Source of the DNA: an uncultured Oscillospiraceae bacterium
GTDB taxonomy: Bacteria; Bacillota; Clostridia; Oscillospirales; Oscillospiraceae
DNA: 31,459 bases
Direction of reading: 5' to 3'
NCBI GenBank assembly: GCA_900759385.1
Contig: CAAEUZ010000105.1
Location: forward strand, 1 to 31,459
Shown here: piece by piece, positions 14,790 through 22,775 of the stretch
Layout of the letters: each line of letters starts with the position of its first letter
How positions within the stretch are numbered: the stretch's first letter is position 1
Notes under the pieces: generated by a model
Database searches by the model: none
What the model saw: only the letters and a program-made list of their open reading frames with translations
What the model was told of the DNA's origin: nothing
Position numbers and translations under genes: made by a program

Positions 14790-15782
14790 ATGGATAAGAG
14801 AAACTACCGGGATATGTGGGTGTATATAGAGATAAACGAAGGAAAGATACACCATGTAGGACTGGAACTTTGCAGCGAGGTGCGCAGGCTGTGCGATCAG
14901 AGCGGCGAGCGTCTTATAGCGGTCGTAGCCGGCGAGGTGTCCGAGGACGAGTTGGACAAGGTGCGCGATAGCGGAGTGGATGGGATCATCCGTGTAACAG
15001 GGACGGGATATGAGCGGTATAACACCGAAGCGTATACTAACCTGTTCACAGAGCTGTGCTTTAAATACAGGCCGAGCGCGGTGTTCGTGGGCGGAACAAC
15101 AAATGGCAGGGATTTTGCGCCCAGGTTTGCGGCGCGGCTGGAAACAGGCTGCACAAGCGATGCAACGGAGCTCATCTATAATCCCGAGACGACGGACATA
15201 GAGTTCGTGGAGCCGGCCGCCGGTGGCAAGATAATGGCTGTAATAACGATACCGGAGCTGCGGCCGCAGGTGGGTACGATCCGGCCGGGTACATTCAAAT
15301 ACAGCCCTTCAGGCCGCAGGCCGGAGATAGAGGAGCTGCAGGAGGAGATAAACTTTCCGGAGGATAAGGTGCGCAGCCGTTTGCTTGACTTTTCTGCGGA
15401 TGCACTTGACCCTGAACTGGATATAGCCGGCTGCGAGGTGATAATTTGTGTTGGCTCTGCAGTTAAGGACGAGAGCCTGCCGATGTATAGGGAGCTGGCG
15501 AAACTGCTGGGAGGCAAACTGGCATGCACCCGTCCTGTTGTGGACAGGGAGCTGCTGCCGTACAAGCTTCAGGTGGGGCAGAGCGGAGTGATGATAAAGC
15601 CAAAGCTGTATATAGGCTTCGGTATTTCTGGAGCTGTGAACCATGTGACCGGAGTGGATGCGGAGACGTTCGTTGCCGTAAATACCGACCCGAGTGCTCC
15701 GATCTTCAGTTATTGCGACTACGGAATAGTGGCGGACATGGATCAAACTTGCTCTGCGCTAATTTCCTTGCTTAAACAGTGA
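14790..15782 (+). CDS. etfA: Electron transfer flavoprotein alpha subunit (LctC type)
   Basis: The 330-aa protein follows the beta subunit by 3 bp with GGGAGG upstream. The N-terminal half is the alpha/beta domain (MWVYIEINEGKIHHVGLEL, AVFVGGTTNGRDFAPRFAARLETGCTSDAT, ITIPELRPQVGTIRPG). The C-terminal FAD domain has the canonical GKLACTRPVVDRE, LYIGFGISGAVNHVTG and VAVNTDPSAPIFSYCDYGIVAD. No Cys-rich ferredoxin-like extension is present, unlike some bifurcating EtfA proteins. It would form the electron acceptor of the upstream dehydrogenase. Confidence 0.92.
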   Translation: MDKRNYRDMWVYIEINEGKIHHVGLELCSEVRRLCDQSGERLIAVVAGEVSEDELDKVRDSGVDGIIRVTGTGYERYNTEAYTNLFTELCFKYRPSAVFVGGTTNGRDFAPRFAARLETGCTSDATELIYNPETTDIEFVEPAAGGKIMAVITIPELRPQVGTIRPGTFKYSPSGRRPEIEELQEEINFPEDKVRSRLLDFSADALDPELDIAGCEVIICVGSAVKDESLPMYRELAKLLGGKLACTRPVVDRELLPYKLQVGQSGVMIKPKLYIGFGISGAVNHVTGVDAETFVAVNTDPSAPIFSYCDYGIVADMDQTCSALISLLKQ

Positions 15783-15793
15783 GGCACGGCCAA

Positions 15794-15829
15794 CAAAAAG
15801 CGCTCAGGATAATCCTGGGCGCTTTTGCT
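15794..15829 (+). terminator. Terminator of the dehydrogenase-ETF operon
   Basis: GCGCTCAGGAT pairs with ATCCTGGGCGC around a minimal loop, with AAAAA before and TTTTG after. Confidence 0.8.
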
Positions 15830-16077
15830 AAAAGCCAATGCCCCAATTTGCCGTTACTACTAAGTCCGCAGTGAGAATCGGGATCTGCTTGAAACAATGA
15901 TGACAAGTAATTTTTTGCGGGAGCCGGGCTGCGGCAGCCACTGCAAATACGGCCGCATACAGCCTATACCTGAGAGGCTGATAATAAGCAGTATTACTGT
16001 AAGCACCACACCAGGCAAGCTGAGATAAATCATTGCTGTCCACTGGCACATTATATTATATATATAATAGTATATAA

Positions 16078-16117
16078 ACAGCGCCTGAATGCGGTTCGTT
16101 CCGCACTCAGGCGCTGT
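16078..16117 (-). terminator. Terminator of the ten-gene minus-strand operon
   Basis: ACAGCGCCTGA/TCAGGCGCTGT arms continue through one mismatch to TGCGG/CCGCA around TTCGTT, giving a stem of about 17 bp. On the minus strand it is followed by TTTATAT. Confidence 0.75.
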
Positions 16118-16130
16118 GAGTTTGTAGAGA

Positions 16131-17246
16131 TTATTTGATAACGTACCTTTCTTTTACAGAGCAAAGAATCGACTCAGTATCACTCATAACATTGGCGACC
16201 ATATCGGCTGTTTTGGGAAGATCGTTGATGCGCTGGGCGCATTCACCGGCACCAGCCATTGCGTTTTCCACGTCGCCGCGGTATGTCGCAGCCACTCCGT
16301 GGCGCTCAGTTACAAGCAGCTCCATAGGGATTTTGCTGAAGTCGTCAGGTACACCAACATAGGAGCCGGGGGCATCTTTGGCAGTGGCGTAGGCGTGCTT
16401 CTGGGCGGCAGGGGTCCTCAGCCACCGTGCAGGGCCGACAAATCCGCGGGCGATAAGGGTGCCGCCGTCAGGGCAGTCAATAACCAGCTGCTTCCACAAA
16501 TCGCAGAAGTCGCTTTCCTCTGTGGCCAGAAAACGTGTACCCATCTGAACGCCGTCAGCGCCCATGGCAAAGGCAGCCGCAATGCTGCGCCCATCGCAGA
16601 AGCCGCCCGTACCGCACACGAGAGTGTTCTCGTCGGAGAACTTCTCAATTATATCGGGGAGCAATGTCATGCTGTGTACAGGCTGCCAAGCCGTATGAAA
16701 TCCACCCTCGTGGCCGGAGGCTATAAGCACCTGCACACCGGCCTTCTTGCAGCGTGCTGCGGTCCGGACACCGGGGAAAACGTGCATCCAGATCATGCCC
16801 TGCTCTTTGACGAAGCCTGCCCATGGCACGGGATCGCCCGCTGTGGTCACGAGGACGCGGAAGCGCTCGCGCATCTCGGGATCGGCGTCGCGCAGCTCCT
16901 TGATGGCCTTCATAACGTTCGCAGCGTTCTCGCGCACCTCGGCGGAGACCATAACGTTCGCGCCGAAGATACCGCCGCTCTCCTTTGTCTCCTCGAACAC
17001 TCGTGTGAACATCTTCTTGAAGATCGTCACATCGTCGTCATCCATCTCGGCGTGTGCCTGCTTGACGAAGTCCTCAAATACAACGGGGTTGCTCTTGCGG
17101 GACATGGTGCCAAAGGTGCTGCACAGTCCCAGGCACCCGGCGTTGGCGGCGGCGATGCAGAGACTGGTAACAGGGAACGGGCCCATACCGGCCTGAATTA
17201 TAGGGTACTTGATTCCTACCAGCTCGGTTAATCTGGTCTTGATCAT
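16131..17246 (-). CDS. NMO/FabK-family flavoprotein (copy 1, divergent)
   Basis: The 371-aa protein starts at ATG behind AAAGGAG. It is a TIM-barrel FMN protein of the nitronate monooxygenase/FabK enoyl-reductase family: the N-terminus KYPIIQAGMGP, NAGCLGLCS, the loop GHEGGFH with the conserved His at 184, GTGGFCDGRSIAAAFAMGADGVQMGTRF (the FMN phosphate site). It is 40-50 residues longer than the other two copies. It carries an insert near residues 50-95 and an altered His loop, GHEGGFH instead of GYEAGGH. True nitronate oxidation needs oxygen, which fits poorly with this anaerobic gene set, so a reductase or other FMN role is more likely. It is the last gene of the operon, after a small hairpin. 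Confidence 0.82.
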   Translation of the reverse strand: MIKTRLTELVGIKYPIIQAGMGPFPVTSLCIAAANAGCLGLCSTFGTMSRKSNPVVFEDFVKQAHAEMDDDDVTIFKKMFTRVFEETKESGGIFGANVMVSAEVRENAANVMKAIKELRDADPEMRERFRVLVTTAGDPVPWAGFVKEQGMIWMHVFPGVRTAARCKKAGVQVLIASGHEGGFHTAWQPVHSMTLLPDIIEKFSDENTLVCGTGGFCDGRSIAAAFAMGADGVQMGTRFLATEESDFCDLWKQLVIDCPDGGTLIARGFVGPARWLRTPAAQKHAYATAKDAPGSYVGVPDDFSKIPMELLVTERHGVAATYRGDVENAMAGAGECAQRINDLPKTADMVANVMSDTESILCSVKERYVIK

Positions 17247-17289
17247 GATGCTCTTACTCCTTTCATGAACGTGTAGTTTTCCTTAAATT

Positions 17290-17320
17290 GAACCCTGTCC
17301 GCGTAAAACGAACAGGGTTC
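17290..17320 (-). terminator. Weak hairpin between permease and NMO copy 1
   Basis: GAACCCTGT (17290-17298) pairs with ACAGGGTTC (17312-17320) around a 13-nt loop. There is no strong T-run, so it is more likely an RNA-processing or attenuation element than a full terminator. The nominal gene gap here is about 120 bp and it precedes the copy 1 start. Confidence 0.35.
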
Positions 17321-17367
17321 TTGAGTAGATGGCGTCCCTTCGCGGGATAGTACGCCAAGCTTGAAAA

Positions 17368-18693
17368 TTAGAAGTAAATTCCCAGGCTGATGAGAGTAGC
17401 CGCGACAAGCGACACTATTGTGGTGTTGACAATGGACAGGAAGAAAATATTGACGTAAGCCTGCTTGTGAGTAAGCTTCGTGGTGGAAAGGGAGGTGATA
17501 ACGCCGGAACTGTGGGGCAGGTCATCGAGGCCGATGGAGGAGATGGTTACCAGCCTGTGCAGGTACTCCGCCGGGATGCCGGTGGCCTGGAACAGATCGC
17601 CGAAGTTCTGGAACGCAATGTTCTCGCCGGAAGAGGCGGAGCCGCAGATGGCGGAGCATACGTTGCATATAAGCACGATGGTAAAGGCGTTGACGCCGAG
17701 ATGCATGAGGCCGCTAACTATGTTCTCAAAGCCGGGGACAGCGCCGACAACACCGCCGAAGCCGGAGGCGCAGCAGACAGTGACCAGGGGCATGATCGCC
17801 ATGGGGATGGAGCCGGCGAGGAGAGACTTGATATTCATGGGCTTCTTCTCGATAATGGAGAAGAGAACATAGCCGACTACTATGCCGCAGCAGAGGGACA
17901 TTTCGGCGGTCAGCTTTACAACGTTGAGCATAACAATGACAACGATCATGGGGATGAGGCAGGCCCAGATGGGCTTCTCATTTTCAACGGTGGGCTCTAC
18001 GAGAGTCTCCTTGCTGATTTCCGTGCCGGTAGGCATGAAGCCTTCGCCGCGACGGTGAGCGCGCCTGACCTGGAAGAAGATGTAGCCCATGCCGAGGATG
18101 AGGGCGAGTATGGCGCAGAAAATGCCGAGTCCGGGAGCTGCCATGGTAGTTGTGCCCAGGTACTGGGTCGGGATTATGTTCTGGAACTGAGGAGAGCCGG
18201 GCAGCATACCAATCGTCAGCGTAGAGGAGCCGAGCGAGGAGCAGGTGTACAGCCACCAGGGGATGTCAAGATCCTTAAACAGGGCGCGGGCCAGGGAAAC
18301 CATGATGAAGACGGTGACGAAGACGTTGACGCCGCCGTAGGTGAGGATGATCTGGATGCAGGGGATGCTGGCGACAGCCAGGAACTTTGCTGTCAGAGGA
18401 TTCTTAGCCCTTCTGGCAATGCGGGCGACCTTAACGGCTATGGAAGCTGCGGCGGCAGAGTCGCCCATGACCTTCGCAAACAGTCCGCTGAACAGGAAGA
18501 GCACAAGGTAGCCTTTTAGGAAGCCGGACGCACTCGTCATAAACGAATCAGTGAGAGCGGTGAACGGATTCAAGCCGCCAAAGAGAGCCACGACTATCGC
18601 ACTGATGATCGCGACAAAAATCGTGTTGTACCCCTTAAACGCCAGGAAGATGAAGGCTGCGAGGCCAACGATGATTCCGATGATACTCAGCAT
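17368..18693 (-). CDS. GntP-family carboxylate permease
   Basis: The 441-aa integral membrane protein starts at ATG with GAGAGG ten bases upstream. It has 12 or so hydrophobic helices and the GntP/ion-transporter pattern: an N-terminal MLSIIGIIVGLAAFIFLAFKG, the centre LTYGGVNVFVTVFIMVSLARALF and LGSSTLTIGMLPGSPQFQN, and the C-terminal GLDDLPHSSGV...TKLTHKQAY. The family imports gluconate and other small (hydroxy)carboxylates with protons; some members are annotated as 3-hydroxybutyrate permeases. Within this operon it is the likely importer of the acid substrate. It follows a GC-rich hairpin and may have extra promoter input. Confidence 0.87.
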   Translation of the reverse strand: MLSIIGIIVGLAAFIFLAFKGYNTIFVAIISAIVVALFGGLNPFTALTDSFMTSASGFLKGYLVLFLFSGLFAKVMGDSAAAASIAVKVARIARRAKNPLTAKFLAVASIPCIQIILTYGGVNVFVTVFIMVSLARALFKDLDIPWWLYTCSSLGSSTLTIGMLPGSPQFQNIIPTQYLGTTTMAAPGLGIFCAILALILGMGYIFFQVRRAHRRGEGFMPTGTEISKETLVEPTVENEKPIWACLIPMIVVIVMLNVVKLTAEMSLCCGIVVGYVLFSIIEKKPMNIKSLLAGSIPMAIMPLVTVCCASGFGGVVGAVPGFENIVSGLMHLGVNAFTIVLICNVCSAICGSASSGENIAFQNFGDLFQATGIPAEYLHRLVTISSIGLDDLPHSSGVITSLSTTKLTHKQAYVNIFFLSIVNTTIVSLVAATLISLGIYF

Positions 18694-18923
18694 TACATAA
18701 TTACCTCTCTTTCAATGAATTGCTGTGGATTTACTGAGGTCGGCAACTTCCCCTGTAAATTGCCTCCCTCTAAGCAAAGATGAAACTTCTCCGCGGGTGC
18801 GTCGGCGTATTCATCTGTTACTTACAAGCATTTGCGTGAGATTTAACTTTCACAAGCGGGCTTCAAAAATTTGAGCCGGTCACCCGTCCGGCGGAGCTGC
18901 CGCCGGACGGGACGCAAGTCTGA
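18694..18923. other. Gap inside the minus-strand operon
   Basis: This 230-bp gap separates the CoA-transferase and permease genes. It contains the stem at 18883-18911 and no gene. The right side before the permease could hold a secondary promoter, but I saw no clear -35/-10 pair. Confidence 0.4.
18883..18911 (-). terminator. Perfect GC hairpin after the CoA-transferase gene
   Basis: CCCGTCCGGCGG (18883-18894) pairs with CCGCCGGACGGG (18900-18911) around AGCTG. It lies just after the transferase stop. The only T-run on the minus strand is about 15 bp further on, so it may be a partial terminator or an mRNA-stabilising stem that sets different levels for the two operon halves. Confidence 0.6.
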
Positions 18924-20177
18924 TTACTTGTTGAACTGGCTCTTGTCAATCTGATAGGCGCCTCCGTCGGCGAGCATAGCGTCTATCTCGCTCTCGGAAT
19001 AGCCCAGCTCGCCGAGGATTTCCACGGTCTGCTCGCCGGTCATGGGGCCGCGCACAAACTCGGGAGTGCCCATCTTCTCGCTGGTCATGGACGGACGGAT
19101 GAGCGTAGTCTTGTGGCCGTTCGGGTAGGAAACTTCAAAGGCATATTCGTTGGCGAAGGCCTGCTCGTTCTTCGCGAAGTCACCGTAATGGGCCATGATG
19201 TCATGGGTGAGGTCGAGATCTGTAAAGATCTTGTCCCACTCTTCCGAGGTCTTGGAGGCAAAGATGCCCTCGCACTCGTTCATCAGGTATTCGCGAACCT
19301 TGAAGTCGCTCTGTCCCTTGGTTGTGCCGTAAATCTCGTGGTGTGCCCACTCGGGCTTGCCAATGGCGTTGGCAAAGCCGGCCCACTGGGCCTCGATGTT
19401 GACAACTGCGCACATAATCCAGTTGCCGTCCTTGCACCTGAAGGGCGCAGAACCGGGCGTGCAGGTCTCGCGGCGGCGAGGCATTTTCCAGTTGTACTGA
19501 GGCAGACAGCCAATGTTGTAGTTGCTGGTGCACCAGAGTCCCATGCCATAGAGTGAGTTCTCCACATAGTCCCCGAGACCGGTTTCCTTCTTCTTGTACA
19601 GAGCGCAGACGACGGCATATGCCAGGCCAAGGCCGGTTATGAAGTCGCCGGCACCGTTCGAACCGAACACCGGGTAGCTGTTGTCTGTCTCCACCATCAT
19701 GTCTGCGTTGAAGCCGGAGCTGACCCAGAAAGAGATGGTGTCCTGGCCGGGGTCGTTGCGCCTGGGACCCTTACGGCCGTAAGAGGTAACCTGAGCCATG
19801 ATGAGTCCGGGATACTTCTCTTTCAGGGTGTCGTAGTCAAGACCGTTCTTGTCGAGCGCCTTCTGGCGGTTATTGGTCACAAACACATCTGCCTGGGCAA
19901 GGAGCTTGTGGAAGGCTGCCATGCCATCTGGTTTGGTGATATCAAGAGATATGCAGCGCTTGCCCGCGTTCAGGTCATCATAGAGCGGGTTGCAATCCTG
20001 TGTGGCAGGCATCCCCATGGTGGGGGGATAGAACCTGAAGGTGTCGCCGGTCTTCTTTTCAACTTTTATCACTTCCGCACCCCAATCGGCGAGATAGCGG
20101 CAGCAGGACGGGCCGGCCATCATGAAGGAGAGCTCCACGACCTTTACGCCCTCAAGGGGCTTATAAGAATTACTCAT
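18924..20177 (-). CDS. Family III CoA-transferase (FldA/HadA/CaiB type)
   Basis: The 417-aa protein starts at ATG with GAGGAGG four to five bases upstream; the open frame runs further but has no better start. Family III marks are the N-terminus PLEGVKVVELSFMMAGPSC, LADWGAEVIKVEK, LDITKPDG and the putative catalytic Asp146 in PGQD, which would form the CoA-thioester anhydride. Segments such as KALDKNGLDYDTLKEKYPGL and EEWDKIFTDLDL read like the aryl-lactate and 2-hydroxyisocaproate CoA-transferases FldA and HadA more than CaiB. It would move CoA between a product acyl-CoA and the incoming acid. The partner dehydratase (FldBC/HadBC) is absent from the window. Confidence 0.85.
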   Translation of the reverse strand: MSNSYKPLEGVKVVELSFMMAGPSCCRYLADWGAEVIKVEKKTGDTFRFYPPTMGMPATQDCNPLYDDLNAGKRCISLDITKPDGMAAFHKLLAQADVFVTNNRQKALDKNGLDYDTLKEKYPGLIMAQVTSYGRKGPRRNDPGQDTISFWVSSGFNADMMVETDNSYPVFGSNGAGDFITGLGLAYAVVCALYKKKETGLGDYVENSLYGMGLWCTSNYNIGCLPQYNWKMPRRRETCTPGSAPFRCKDGNWIMCAVVNIEAQWAGFANAIGKPEWAHHEIYGTTKGQSDFKVREYLMNECEGIFASKTSEEWDKIFTDLDLTHDIMAHYGDFAKNEQAFANEYAFEVSYPNGHKTTLIRPSMTSEKMGTPEFVRGPMTGEQTVEILGELGYSESEIDAMLADGGAYQIDKSQFNK

Positions 20178-20244
20178 AGTTCCTCCTCGTTTCCAATAGT
20201 TTATTCCGCGGGGCGGAGGTGTCCGCCCCGTGACTGCACGTTGT

Positions 20245-21249
20245 TCAGCCCTTGACGAAGCAGCTGCGGACGAGGTCGAGATCCTCCTCGGCCTCCCTGA
20301 CCATGTCGTCGATGATATCCTTGACGGGCTTGACGTCGTGAATGAGGCCCATTGCCATGGAGGTGCAGAAGGTGGCACTGCCAACATCGCCGGAGATGAA
20401 CGCAGCCCTTGTCAGAGAGCCGCTGATAACGGGGAACTGCTCCTTGAGTATTTGTTCGGGGGTGTAGCCGGCTTTCAGGCCGCGATCCTCTATCTCGTTG
20501 GCAAGCATGGCTGCATTGTTTTTGGTGATGCGCATCATGCTGCCAATAGTACGCTGAGCGAGAACGGTGTCTTTCTCGGTGTGGTCGATGATCCACTGCT
20601 GGTGGTTGTGGCTGATGGGGCACTCAGTGCTGTTGACAAACCGGGTTCCCATGGCGACACCGGCTGCGCCCAGGCACAGGGCGGCTGCAAGGCCGTGGCC
20701 GTCCGCGCATCCACCTGCCGCGACGACGGGAATCTTCATGTCGGCGGCGCAGCGACGGGCTATAACGTAGGTTCCGACACCGTCGGCGGAGGGATGGCCG
20801 CCAGCCTCATAGCCGGCAATGATAACACCGTCCACACCCTTGCGTTCCATGCTCATGGAGACCTTGTAGTTGGGGCACTTGTGGAAGTGTATAAGGTTTG
20901 CCGCCTTGATATCAGGCATATACGGCACGGGGCTCTCGGCGGATGTCTCGATGGCCGCGACATGCTTCTCGCCGCAGAGCTTGATGGCTGCGCGGATCAT
21001 GTCGTCGGTAACCCTCTGAGAAGGGGCGAGAGAAATGTTGACGATGTAGGGCTTGCTGGTCAGGGAGTTCATCTCGTCGAGAGCGTCAGCAAACTCGTCG
21101 ATGGTGGGCCAGCAGGTGAGGTTGATGGTGCCGATGCCGCCGGCATTGGACACTGCGGCGGCGAGCTGCGGGACGGCCAGCCACTGCATGCCGCTCTGGA
21201 TGATTGGATACTCTATGCCGAGCAGCCTGGTAAGTTTGGTGTCTATCAT
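20245..21249 (-). CDS. NMO/FabK-family flavoprotein (copy 2)
   Basis: The 334-aa FMN barrel protein starts at ATG behind AAAGGGAG. Family marks: GIEYPIIQSGMQW, SNAGGIGTINL, the substrate-side loop GYEAGGH with His152, and VVAAGGCADGHGLAAALCLGAAGVAMGTRF for the FMN phosphate. The MQW start is typical of the subgroup containing enoyl-ACP reductase FabK-like and NMO-annotated proteins in Clostridia. It lies between the thioesterase and CoA-transferase genes, suggesting a CoA-ester or free enoate substrate. It is most like copy 3 in the start and loops. Confidence 0.85.
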   Translation of the reverse strand: MIDTKLTRLLGIEYPIIQSGMQWLAVPQLAAAVSNAGGIGTINLTCWPTIDEFADALDEMNSLTSKPYIVNISLAPSQRVTDDMIRAAIKLCGEKHVAAIETSAESPVPYMPDIKAANLIHFHKCPNYKVSMSMERKGVDGVIIAGYEAGGHPSADGVGTYVIARRCAADMKIPVVAAGGCADGHGLAAALCLGAAGVAMGTRFVNSTECPISHNHQQWIIDHTEKDTVLAQRTIGSMMRITKNNAAMLANEIEDRGLKAGYTPEQILKEQFPVISGSLTRAAFISGDVGSATFCTSMAMGLIHDVKPVKDIIDDMVREAEEDLDLVRSCFVKG

Positions 21250-21306
21250 TTTTGTTTTCTCCCTTTATAATTTTTTTGATTGTTCTGTTTGAGGTTTGGA
21301 AACGAA

Positions 21307-21774
21307 TCAAAGCTTAGCGGCGCCGGCGTAAAGGTAATATGTCATGTGCAGTACGGCGCACTCATTGCCCTCGGTGTCGCAGACGGGGATATCCAGCGGG
21401 TAACGGCCCCTGCCGCGCTCGTCGATGGGCTTAATCTTCTCGGCGGCCTCCTCCTCGCTCATGCTCATGTCAATTATGAGATCGGTCTTGCATGGCTTCT
21501 TGTAGTCGATAGTGACATTCGCGATTATAGGGGTGTAGGTCTTGCCCGACTCGGCGTAGCAGGCCCATATTAGGGTGGCACCCGCGCTCTCGCCGACAAC
21601 AAAATAGCTTCCCGCGTAGACTATGCCGACGTGGTTCATGTGCGTCGGCTCCACAGGCAGACGGAATCTCACGTGGTTCTTCTCCACGACCTCCGGGACC
21701 ACTCCCGCCATGTTCAGATACGGTATTTTGCCTTTGTGGACAAAGTCGTACTTTTTCTGCTCATACATATCCAT
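21307..21774 (-). CDS. Hotdog-fold thioesterase-like protein
   Basis: The 155-aa protein starts at the ATG at 21774, with GGGG eight bases upstream and 14 bp after the NMO copy 3 stop. It has a hotdog pattern: HMNHVGIVYAGSYFVVGESAGATLIWA (central helix preceded by the conserved Asn/His and Gly turn), then PIIANVTIDYKKPCKTDLIIDMSM and CAVLHMTYYLY strands. It is like PaaI/DUF4442-type acyl-CoA thioesterases. It would release a CoA ester made by this operon or rescue CoA from dead-end products. An acyl-CoA-binding role without catalysis is possible. Confidence 0.75.
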   Translation of the reverse strand: MDMYEQKKYDFVHKGKIPYLNMAGVVPEVVEKNHVRFRLPVEPTHMNHVGIVYAGSYFVVGESAGATLIWACYAESGKTYTPIIANVTIDYKKPCKTDLIIDMSMSEEEAAEKIKPIDERGRGRYPLDIPVCDTEGNECAVLHMTYYLYAGAAKL

Positions 21775-21788
21775 TGCTATATCCCCAC

Positions 21789-22751
21789 TTATTTGTAAAG
21801 GTTCAAACGCTCTGCACACTCTAACATGGTCTTTTCAACTATCTCGGCGGCGCTGAGCACGTCGTTGATGTTGCCCACGCACTCGCCTATGCACAGCGAG
21901 CCGTCCTGGAAGGCGCGGCTGTTGTCCACAAAGCCGTGGGTGCGGTAACCGGCAACGAGGTCGGCAACGTCTTTGAACTCGGCCCCCGCCTTTTCCTTCT
22001 CGGCGAGCTGAACGGCAATGTCATTTTTGACAAGGCGGGTTGAATTGCGGTAAGGACGCAGACCGATATAGGTTTCGAGCTCGCCGTATTTGGTGACCTC
22101 TGCCTTAACCTCAGCGCTCGCCGGGCACTCCTTGGAGAGGAAGAAGCGACTGCCCATGTACACGCCCTCAGCGCCGAGCATGAGTGCGGCGGCCATTGTG
22201 CGTCCATCACAGACGCCTCCCGCGGTGATAACAGGGATACTCAGAGCGTCTACGGCGCGCGGGGTCAGAACCATGGTGGCGGTATCGAATTCGCCGATGT
22301 GACCTGCGGCCTCATATCCGTCGATGATAACCATGTCGCAGCCAATGCTCTGGGCCTTAAGCGCGTGCTTGACGGCAACGCACTTATGCATGACGGTCAT
22401 GCCGTTGGCCTTGAGCTGCTCCATGTACTCAATGGGAGCGCGTCCTGCAGTCTCGATTATGCGGACGCCTTCCTCGGCTGCAACATTGATGTGTTCGGTG
22501 TAGCCCACAGCGTTTAGGGAGGGGAACAGGGAAAGATTGACGGCGAACGGCTTGTCCGTCAGCTCTTTGCAGCGCTTTATTTCAGCACGGAGGTCCTCCG
22601 GCGTGCGGAAGGTCGCGGAGGAAATTACGCCTAAACCGCCGGCATTGGAGACAGCGGCTGCCAAATCTGCGGTGGCAAACCACTGCATACAGCCCTGAAT
22701 GATGGGGTATTCAATCCCAAGAAGCTCGGTTACTCTCGTCTTAATCTGCAT
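21789..22751 (-). CDS. NMO/FabK-family flavoprotein (copy 3)
   Basis: The 320-aa protein starts at ATG behind TAGGAGG. It has GIEYPIIQGCMQWF, SNAGGLGVIS, the His loop GYEAAGH (His151), and VITAGGVCDGRTMAAALMLGAEGVYMGSRF. The C-terminus carries a Cys (SLCIGECVGNIND), in the position of a family-typical C-terminal helix region. It follows the FixB-like gene directly and precedes the thioesterase by 14 bp, so it is co-transcribed. The family is clear; the reaction is not. Confidence 0.85.
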   Translation of the reverse strand: MQIKTRVTELLGIEYPIIQGCMQWFATADLAAAVSNAGGLGVISSATFRTPEDLRAEIKRCKELTDKPFAVNLSLFPSLNAVGYTEHINVAAEEGVRIIETAGRAPIEYMEQLKANGMTVMHKCVAVKHALKAQSIGCDMVIIDGYEAAGHIGEFDTATMVLTPRAVDALSIPVITAGGVCDGRTMAAALMLGAEGVYMGSRFFLSKECPASAEVKAEVTKYGELETYIGLRPYRNSTRLVKNDIAVQLAEKEKAGAEFKDVADLVAGYRTHGFVDNSRAFQDGSLCIGECVGNINDVLSAAEIVEKTMLECAERLNLYK

Positions 22752-22775
22752 TTTTTGCCTCCTATCTTGTTAAAC

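Larger units (their letters stand above)
15783..16130. other. Intergenic region between convergent operons
   Basis: Apart from the two terminators, one for each convergent operon, it holds an AT-alternating run (about 16050-16076) and no supportable gene. Short minus-strand open frames in it lack a ribosome site and recognisable domains. Confidence 0.5.

Noticed and set aside
15828..16051. Two short overlapping minus-strand frames between convergent operons, one with a hydrophobic stretch
   Set aside because: No ribosome site, no recognisable domain, and they lie between two terminators.
16131..22751. Oxygen-dependent nitronate detoxification as the role of the three NMO-family proteins
   Set aside because: The surrounding genes are of anaerobic, ETF-linked type and no oxygen-using partner is encoded; family names alone do not establish this reaction.
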